A stretch of DNA of 41,820 nt from DAOUTY01 sp964453665 (lineage in GTDB: Bacteria > Chloroflexota > Dehalococcoidia > SZUA-161): contig CAYVQT010000029.1 in NCBI GenBank assembly GCA_964453665.1, positions 1 to 41,820 on the forward strand. The letters run 5' to 3'. This document shows, in pieces, positions 25,174 to 30,973 of this stretch. Positions within the stretch are counted from its first letter, which is position 1, and each line of letters starts with the position of its first letter. A program made the translations under genes and the position numbers. The notes beneath the pieces were generated by a model. It did not search any database. It was not told the DNA's origin and saw only the letters and a program-made list of their open reading frames with translations.

Positions 25174-25547
25174 TGCCTATGCGACCAAACAGGGATGAAC
25201 CAACGAGCTTGGTGGATGCCATTGATCGGCTTCTTGATAAAGGGCTGGTGATAAACGCTGATATATGTGTTTCGGTAGCCGGAGTGGAACTCCTGGGTGT
25301 GAAGATCAGAGCGGCCCTCGCTTCTTTTGAGACCGCGGCTAAATATGGACTGGAGTTCCCCAGCGGGACCAACTTCCAGAGCGCAGGCTGGCAGGAGGCC
25401 AAACATGCCAAGGAAGAATGCCCTCAGTGTGGTAAGAAAGCCACTGTAGAGGAACTTATGAACGAAGGGTGCCCCTGGTGCGGCTGGATAAGCGCTAAAG
25501 TAAAGAGGGCCATGGCAACAGCGGCTACGGAAATATTGGCGGAGTGA
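25173..25547 (+). CDS. GvpA/GvpJ-like protein with C-terminal zinc ribbon
   Basis: A 124-residue fusion. Residues about 10-58 are a GvpA/J/M-type domain (LVDAIDRLLDKGLVINADIC, VAGVELLGVKIRAALASFET), followed by a linker and a four-cysteine zinc ribbon: CPQC at 83-86 and CPWC at 100-103. The ATG at 25173 overlaps the gvpG stop and has GGGAGG upstream. Minor GvpA paralogues such as GvpJ and GvpM are thought to shape vesicle tips or nucleate assembly. A zinc ribbon is not a usual part of them, so a partner- or nucleic-acid-binding role is possible. Confidence 0.85.
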   Translation: MPMRPNRDEPTSLVDAIDRLLDKGLVINADICVSVAGVELLGVKIRAALASFETAAKYGLEFPSGTNFQSAGWQEAKHAKEECPQCGKKATVEELMNEGCPWCGWISAKVKRAMATAATEILAE

Positions 25548-25551
25548 CTCG

Positions 25552-26007
25552 GTGGCGATAAAGAATATGTCAAGGGTAGACCTGGAGCAACTCCTGGTGA
25601 TTCTCGATGATGAGAGCCGAGCGATACTCTGGCACCTCTGGTGGCATCGACATGCAGACATATATGAATTGAGGTCCTTAATAGACAATCGCGGCGACTA
25701 CGAGATATTACACAGATTAAGAGGCGTAATAAATAGGAAAGCCCAAATGCTCTGGGGCAAACCGGTAGTCGGCTTCGAACAATCGAAGACCGACCCGGTC
25801 ACCGGCCAGAAGGTTCTGTTCAGCTGGTGGCTCCTGGATGGGGTGGACGTTCATTATCAAGGTGGACACAAGCCTTTAGTTGACATATTCCATGAGAAAG
25901 ACAGCGTTACCGTAATTGCCCAACTGCCGATGTCGGTTAATAAAACCCGCCCGGATGTAGTGTTGAAGAACGGAATACTTAAGGTAGAGCTGAAGAAGGC
26001 AAACTGA
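25552..26007 (+). CDS. Winged-helix-like protein with shortened Hsp20-type C-terminus
   Basis: A 151-residue protein. Residues about 5-95 look like a winged-helix fold (VDLEQLLVILDDESRAILWH, then YELRSLI and a basic helix ending in LRGVINRKAQML). Residues about 105-151 resemble the first and last strands of the GvpH alpha-crystallin domain (KPLVDIFHEKDSVTVIAQLP ... VVLKNGILKVELKK), with the middle strands missing. GTG 25552 has GGAG with 7-nt spacing; ATG 25567 is possible. A link between vesicle chaperones and DNA or protein binding is suggested, but the function is unknown. Confidence 0.7.
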   Translation: MAIKNMSRVDLEQLLVILDDESRAILWHLWWHRHADIYELRSLIDNRGDYEILHRLRGVINRKAQMLWGKPVVGFEQSKTDPVTGQKVLFSWWLLDGVDVHYQGGHKPLVDIFHEKDSVTVIAQLPMSVNKTRPDVVLKNGILKVELKKAN

Positions 26008-26109
26008 ACATTCAGGTACGGTGCGTGGGCATACAGTAAGGTTAAATATAAAAATACCATCATCGAAGATTGACAAAGTGATGATGGATCACATCGATGG
26101 AGGGAAGCC

Positions 26110-26769
26110 ATGAGTCCCAAGAAAGATGGAAAGGACCAGCAGAAACCGGAGGACAGGCGGAAAGGAATAGAGGAGAGCAAGAAGCCCGGGGATAAGCAGA
26201 AGGAAGAAGAGATAACCGGAGTAACGCAGGGAGCCCTTCAAGGGCTGGGCAAGATAATCCCTGGTTTTGGCGAGTTGGTCAAGGGTCTAGAGAAATCGGA
26301 AGCCTTCCAGGAAAGGATAAAAGATTTCGAAGCCGATGTTGAAAGAGAGTTGGAAAAGGCTACGGCTTTAAAAAGGGGGCCTGGAGCCCGAAGAAGCGCC
26401 ATCCCTCCCAGAAACACTTTGAAAAGGAGCGGTCTCGGAGCTAGAGAGGGTATCATCCCTGCAAAGACCGGTACTAAATATAACCGACCGAAGCCTGGGA
26501 AACAGGCGAGAGCGCCACTTCCAAAGAGAGAATTGGTTGCCGAAATACTAGATGAAGGTGCCAACATAAATGTGATTGCCGAGATGCCCGGGTTAACTGA
26601 GAGGACGATAGAAACTCAAATCAAAGACAACGTGCTCATAATCAAAGCCCGTAACCAAGGGCAGCAATATCACGAGGAGATAGAGTTGCCGTGTCCGGTT
26701 GAAGACAGCGTGAACCTGACATACAGAAACGGCGTGCTTCAAATTATACTGAATAAGTTGAAGGGGTAA
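26110..26769 (+). CDS. gvpH: GvpH-like Hsp20 protein, second copy
   Basis: A 219-residue protein. A charged, disordered start (KDGKDQQKPEDRRKG) leads to an amphipathic region (LQGLGKIIPGFGELVKGLEK, about residues 46-66), a basic linker and an alpha-crystallin domain (about 142-219; ELVAEILDEGANINVIAEMP ... NLTYRNGVLQIILNKLKG). The layout matches the gene at 21195 and archaeal GvpH proteins. ATG 26110 follows GGAGGGAAGCC. It probably acts as a chaperone for hydrophobic Gvp proteins. The 100 nt before it hold no gene. Confidence 0.88.
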   Translation: MSPKKDGKDQQKPEDRRKGIEESKKPGDKQKEEEITGVTQGALQGLGKIIPGFGELVKGLEKSEAFQERIKDFEADVERELEKATALKRGPGARRSAIPPRNTLKRSGLGAREGIIPAKTGTKYNRPKPGKQARAPLPKRELVAEILDEGANINVIAEMPGLTERTIETQIKDNVLIIKARNQGQQYHEEIELPCPVEDSVNLTYRNGVLQIILNKLKG

Positions 26770-26778
26770 TGATCTGCT

Positions 26779-27081
26779 GTGGCTGTTGTTGTTGATGAAA
26801 CTAATTTGAAGCATGGTGTTCTGGCATTGGTTCTGGCGTTGGTTGAGGTAATCAGGGATTCTCTTAGATTGCAGGCATTAAAGAGAATGGAAAGTGGGAT
26901 TCTGACCGAAGAAGAGTGTGAGAGACTGGGAAGGGCTTTGATGGATCTGGACATCGCCATTGAGGAAATAGAGGAGGAACAGGGAATCATAGAGTCGGTC
27001 CAGGCGGTGAGAGATGGGCTTGATGATATCGTGGACGATGTCCTGGATAGCATAGTTGACCCTGAGAGATGGCAGGAGTAA
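26779..27081 (+). CDS. gvpK: Gas vesicle protein GvpK
   Basis: A 100-residue protein with the GvpK signature: LVLALVEVIRDSLRLQALKR followed by MESGILTEEECERLGRALMD and a helical acidic end. GvpK is an essential or auxiliary assembly factor in several organisms. GTG 26779 is used, 9 nt after the previous stop; no other start fits the family. Three nucleotides separate it from the next gene. Confidence 0.93.
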   Translation: MAVVVDETNLKHGVLALVLALVEVIRDSLRLQALKRMESGILTEEECERLGRALMDLDIAIEEIEEEQGIIESVQAVRDGLDDIVDDVLDSIVDPERWQE

Positions 27082-27084
27082 GAA

Positions 27085-28347
27085 ATGAGAATTGATCTGA
27101 GGGGAAAAGGGGCCATGGAGAATATATTCTATGCCGCACTCGCCCTGCACGTAGCAGGCAAACCCATTAACAAAGCAAACATAAGATCCGTCCTTGAGGC
27201 CGCCGGCACACCTGTAGATGAGACTGCACTCGATGCTATGTCTGTTCTGGTAGAAGCGCTTGAAGCCGCCAGGCAGAAAAAAGAAAAACCCGTGGACCCC
27301 AGAATCGTTAAGCTATTGACATCAAAACTGGCTCAACAGAAGGTGCAAATAAGCAATCTGGAAGCTGTATTAGCGGAACTTGATAAGTCAATGTCTTCGA
27401 GTAAAAGCCCGGGCCAGGCTATTAATGCCAGTAGGCCGCCAGAAGGAACTATCTGGGTGGCGCCTGAGAAACCGGTTAGCGTGGAATCGATGAAGCGATG
27501 TGACGGAGCTGCCTCGGAGGCGCTGAGCGGGGAATTGGAACCAACGATTCAAAGTGAAGGTAGGTATGTGTACGGAATAGCTGCCACTGGAAAGAAGGTG
27601 AAATTGGGCCCTATAGGGATAGATAGCAGCGATGTTTATACTATTCCATATCGAGACCTCTGCGCCATCGTGCACAGTTGTACAGCAGAGCCATATCAGT
27701 CTAAGAATGAGGATACAGTGAAAAGCTGGGTTATAGCACACCAGGGGGTACTTGATGAAGCAAAGGAGCAGTTCGGCACTGTCGTCCCACTGGGCTTTGA
27801 TACTATACTGCACCCCAAGGATAACATGACCTCAATTGACCAGGTGGTAAGGGATTGGCTTAAGGAAGACTATAGCAGGCTTTGGAGTCTGATAGAAAGA
27901 ATACAATGTAAAAATGAGTATGTAGTGCAGGTATCGTATGAGCCCAGTTTAATCAGCAAGCGCATTTCTGAACAAAATGAAGAGATCAGAAAGCTACGGG
28001 AAGAGACAGACGCCAAGTCATTAGGTATGGCATACGTGCTCAAGCAGAGACTGGAAAAAACAGTTAAAGCTGAGACGGAAAGACTTGCCGACGAGTGGTT
28101 CAAAGACTTCTACGGCAGAATCAAGAAGCACACCGACGATATCGTGGTTGAGAAGGCGAAAAAAATGGACAGGGGCAAGGTGATGTTGCTCAACCTATCC
28201 TGCCTTCTGGCACAAGAGAAAGTTAGCGAACTGGGCGAGGAGCTAGAAGGGATCGAAAATACAGAGGGTTTCTCCGTTCACTTCTCAGGGCCGTGGCCGC
28301 CATACAGTTTTGTATCCAAACCTGTCGCTCGGGCAGAGGTAGGGTGA
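27085..28347 (+). CDS. GvpF/GvpL with N-terminal archaeal L12/P1-like domain
   Basis: A 420-residue fusion. Residues 11-68 match the N-terminal dimerisation domain of archaeal ribosomal stalk protein L12 (P1): MENIFYAALALHVAGK, then INKANIRSVLEAAGTPVDE and LVEALEAA. A coiled coil (about 75-110) and a disordered linker follow. From about residue 160 a complete GvpF/L domain is seen: RYVYGIAATGKKVKLGPIG, AHQGVLDEAKEQFGTVVPLGF, and the conserved end FSGPWPPYSFVSKPVA. ATG 27085 has AGGAG with 6-nt spacing; ATG 27115 would also keep the L12-like part. I infer that the L12 fold serves as a dimerisation module here. Confidence 0.85.
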   Translation: MRIDLRGKGAMENIFYAALALHVAGKPINKANIRSVLEAAGTPVDETALDAMSVLVEALEAARQKKEKPVDPRIVKLLTSKLAQQKVQISNLEAVLAELDKSMSSSKSPGQAINASRPPEGTIWVAPEKPVSVESMKRCDGAASEALSGELEPTIQSEGRYVYGIAATGKKVKLGPIGIDSSDVYTIPYRDLCAIVHSCTAEPYQSKNEDTVKSWVIAHQGVLDEAKEQFGTVVPLGFDTILHPKDNMTSIDQVVRDWLKEDYSRLWSLIERIQCKNEYVVQVSYEPSLISKRISEQNEEIRKLREETDAKSLGMAYVLKQRLEKTVKAETERLADEWFKDFYGRIKKHTDDIVVEKAKKMDRGKVMLLNLSCLLAQEKVSELGEELEGIENTEGFSVHFSGPWPPYSFVSKPVARAEVG

Positions 28348-28348
28348 A

Positions 28349-29035
28349 ATGGAGCCCACGAGAAATAGCAGAGCTACGCTGGTAGATCTTCTCGATAGGG
28401 TGCTGGACAAGGGACTCGTTATCGACGCTGACCTCATTGTTCACGTTGCGGGCATTCCACTTCTAGGGCTCAGCCTCAGGGCATACCTAGCAGGGATGGA
28501 GACAATGTTGAAGTACGGTATATGGCAGGATTGGGATGAGGCCCAACGGGCGGTAGCCACCGAGGAGTATCGGCGGAAGAAAAAAGTGCCTCTGGCACCT
28601 GATGAAGAGGTTCTACTGGAGACGTCGGCTTCTCTATGGTCCGGAAACGGCATTTACCATAGCTGGAGACCAGGACACCTTTATATTACAGATGGAAAAG
28701 TGGTCCTTTTCCGTAAGGAACCGGCTGAGGTTCTACTCCAATGTAAGTACGAGGAAATAAAGAGGGTGGCAATCGATAGGAGACGCAATGCCTATGAGAA
28801 AGAGACTGACTATCTTTACTTGCTACTGAATTCGGGGGATGGGATCTGGCTGTCTGTCCGCGATGCCGTCGAGGCCTCGAACGCCATAGATAGGGCAATG
28901 AGTGCTCTGTGCACTGATCTTGATGAGATTTGCGTTGTAACTGATGGCGATGAGATGCGTGGGATATTTGCATCTCGCGGGGAATACAGCAGCCAGTTGG
29001 ATTCAAAGGCAATCAGAGAGGAGGCGAGAGTCTAG
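28349..29035 (+). CDS. GvpA-like protein with C-terminal PH/GRAM-like domain
   Basis: A 228-residue fusion. Residues about 10-58 are GvpA/J/M-type (LVDLLDRVLDKGLVIDADLI, VAGIPLLGLSLRAYLAGMET). Residues about 82-190 form a beta-rich domain with the PH/GRAM pattern: DEEVLLETSASLW, GHLYITDGKVVLFRKEP, KYEEIKRVAIDR and a final helix. PH/GRAM domains bind lipids or proteins, so this paralogue could tether vesicles or their seeds to membrane or scaffold. The ATG overlaps the previous stop region and is preceded by GAGGTAGGG. The exact domain family needs profile confirmation. Confidence 0.82.
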   Translation: MEPTRNSRATLVDLLDRVLDKGLVIDADLIVHVAGIPLLGLSLRAYLAGMETMLKYGIWQDWDEAQRAVATEEYRRKKKVPLAPDEEVLLETSASLWSGNGIYHSWRPGHLYITDGKVVLFRKEPAEVLLQCKYEEIKRVAIDRRRNAYEKETDYLYLLLNSGDGIWLSVRDAVEASNAIDRAMSALCTDLDEICVVTDGDEMRGIFASRGEYSSQLDSKAIREEARV

Positions 29036-29036
29036 G

Positions 29037-29291
29037 ATGAATGCCGATCAAATTATTAAAAAAGCTCAAGAGGATTACTCTAAGGCCAGTAAGACACAGG
29101 TTGATGGGGTAACCGGGGTGTCCAAAACCGAGGAAGGCTGGATAGTAACACTGGAGGCACTGGAGAGAAGGGCCATCCCCGATACTATGGATATTCTGGG
29201 ATTATACGAAGTACGCATAGATGATGAGGGTAATCTTCTCAGCTTTGAGAGAAAGAAGTTGCGCAAGCGCGGCGAGACGGAGGAGAAGTAA
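29037..29291 (+). CDS. gvpO: Gas vesicle protein GvpO
   Basis: An 84-residue protein with the GvpO pattern: VTGVSKTEEGWIVTLEALER followed by IPDTMDILGLYEVRIDDEGN and LLSFERKKLRKRGE. GvpO is essential for vesicle formation in haloarchaea and common in bacterial clusters. ATG 29037 lies one nucleotide after the stop of the previous gene, with GAGGAGGCGAG upstream, so the genes are coupled. Confidence 0.92.
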   Translation: MNADQIIKKAQEDYSKASKTQVDGVTGVSKTEEGWIVTLEALERRAIPDTMDILGLYEVRIDDEGNLLSFERKKLRKRGETEEK

Positions 29292-29305
29292 ACAGGGGGA
29301 CTTCA

Positions 29306-29545
29306 ATGAATAGATGGAACAGGTGCCTGGGATGTGGGATTACGACCAGCAGCGTAGCTTCCTATTGCCCCGAATGCGGTGAGTCCTGGGTCATTGAATG
29401 CATGAACTGCGGGAAAACCTGGCGCTTCTGGGAACTGCACAAATTCTGTCCCAGCTGCGGAAAGCCTGTGATTAGACAAGGTGTAACTCAGCGTAAATCC
29501 AGTAACGCCGGTACTATCATCGGTAAACCGAAAGTCCGTGATTAA
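29306..29545 (+). CDS. Double zinc-ribbon protein
   Basis: A 79-residue protein with four Cys-x2-Cys knuckles (CLGC near 7, CPEC near 22, CMNC near 33, CPSC near 49), enough for two zinc ribbons, and a basic C-terminal tail. GGGGG lies before ATG 29306. The family is not recognised beyond the zinc-ribbon class. It is 14 nt after gvpO and probably belongs to the same transcript. Confidence 0.75.
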   Translation: MNRWNRCLGCGITTSSVASYCPECGESWVIECMNCGKTWRFWELHKFCPSCGKPVIRQGVTQRKSSNAGTIIGKPKVRD

Positions 29546-29563
29546 CGTGAACAATAATGAGCA

Positions 29564-30250
29564 ATGAGAAAGCTGTATCTGGTACCTATCATTCACATGA
29601 GTGCCGATATGGGCTCGGTGGCCACGGCGTTGGCAGAAGGTGCCAGCTCACACCTGGGTGAAGAATTCTGGCAAAAGCACAAGGAGGTAGTCTCAAAATT
29701 CTGGGATTCTATAGCGCACTTCTTCGACTCTTTAGAGGTGAGTGGCTTCAAGGTCTATCAAGATGGCATGGTCGCTGAAGGCCCGGCTGCGCTCAAAATA
29801 ATCAAGGCCGGTACCAGACAGCGAAGCAAGAACTATGAGATAGTCGGCAGACTTCTGAAAAGAGGGGCCATTTTAATCAAAACCGAGGACCTGGCCCTCG
29901 TGAAACGAGAGCATGCCTATATCATTAAAATGACAGGATCGAGATCACGTAAGGAGAAGGAGGTCACTGCTCTAAGATACAAGCTTGCTCAAAATGCGTT
30001 GCTAAGGCAGCGAGATAGCTTTATTGCTGCCAGAATAAATAAAACCCTGGGCAAACAGGAGACCGGCATACTATTCATCGGCGCCTATCACGGTGTTTTT
30101 TCAAAACTGTCGGCGGATATTGAGGTTATTCAGGTCAAGGACATAGCCAGGATTAAAGCATACCAGCAGGCGATAACTAACTGGAGTAAAGACGACCAGC
30201 GTATTCAGCAGCTCGCTGAATACCTGGTCACCCCTGTTTCAGTATCATAG
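29564..30250 (+). CDS. Unknown protein at the end of the gas vesicle cluster
   Basis: A 228-residue soluble protein that I do not recognise. It opens with YLVPIIHMSADMGSVATALA, has a central region rich in Lys/Arg (RQRSKNYEIVGRLLKRGAIL) and a Rossmann-like segment ILFIGAYHGVFSKL near residue 165, ending with a helical tail. The H-M-S-A-D-M-G and G-A-Y-H-G motifs could be functional sites. The ATG at 29564 has a poor RBS. It is the last gene before the right end of cassette 2 and may be cargo rather than a gas vesicle gene. Confidence 0.7.
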   Translation: MRKLYLVPIIHMSADMGSVATALAEGASSHLGEEFWQKHKEVVSKFWDSIAHFFDSLEVSGFKVYQDGMVAEGPAALKIIKAGTRQRSKNYEIVGRLLKRGAILIKTEDLALVKREHAYIIKMTGSRSRKEKEVTALRYKLAQNALLRQRDSFIAARINKTLGKQETGILFIGAYHGVFSKLSADIEVIQVKDIARIKAYQQAITNWSKDDQRIQQLAEYLVTPVSVS

Positions 30251-30340
30251 CTGATTCCTGTCGTGATTGACTTTTGGCATTAATTTAAACCCATTTTTTC
30301 CCTTGGTTTCTACAATCGTTTGGCATATACTTCCTCACTG

Positions 30341-30481
30341 TCAGGGGCATTGCTGGATCTGCGGAGTTTTTTTCAGGGTCAAAAATTTGGTCGGCTCAGA
30401 AGCGGCTAAGAAGGTCGGGAATGATGTCGTTAGCTGCAAATCACAGGAATCCAAGCTTCCCCACGAAGACCTCTTGTTTTA
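30341..30481 (+). repeat. Right end of cassette 2 with core remnant
   Basis: Matches the right end of cassette 1: TCAGGGGCATT at the start, degenerate CTCAGAAG/CTAAGAAGGTC motifs at 30394-30416 and 26 nt at 30456-30481 with one mismatch to 16995-17020. Only TGTTTTA of the tRNA-derived core remains before the sequence diverges. Confidence 0.6.
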
Positions 30482-30973
30482 AAAAACATCGGACAATGTT
30501 TTCTGTACCATAAATATAGGTAACAAACACGATATCCATCACCTGCCTATAAGCAGCCACAGGGTTCATGAATTTTGCAGAATGCGGATTTGGCGTAATC
30601 CGCCTAATAGAGTATCCTCCGCCAAAAGCAGGAAAAAGCGGGAAAATACCGCCAAATCGAGGCAAAGCAAAAAAGCACCAAGGATATTTGGCGGATATGC
30701 CATGTTTGGTGCCTCTATCGAATTCATGCCGTGGCAAATATATCACTGCGGCATAATCCATAATTTTAGTGCAATGATCGTGGTTAAAACTGGCCTGGAA
30801 ACTGGGTAATATTTTTCGGCTCCGGAGCCCGTTTTAACGAATTTCAAGATTTATGTGATGCGTCTGCGAGGTCTATTTGATGTGGGTGTGATGCTGATTG
30901 GGTTACAGCAGTTAACGCAATATTTATGACGGTGGCAGCAGTGAATCCATTTCCGTTTATCGACATCAACGCC
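30482..30973. other. Intergenic stretch with CCGCCAAA inverted repeats
   Basis: No gene is supported. CCGCCAAA occurs at 30619-30626 and 30649-30656, and its complement TTTGGCGG at 30687-30694 with a near copy at 30589-30596, so several hairpins can form. A 106-codon minus-strand frame covers the region but looks like a translated repeat. Confidence 0.45.

Noticed and set aside
30441..30761. Minus-strand ORF of 106 codons
   Set aside because: It covers the cassette's right end and the CCGCCAAA repeats and reads as translated repeat sequence.
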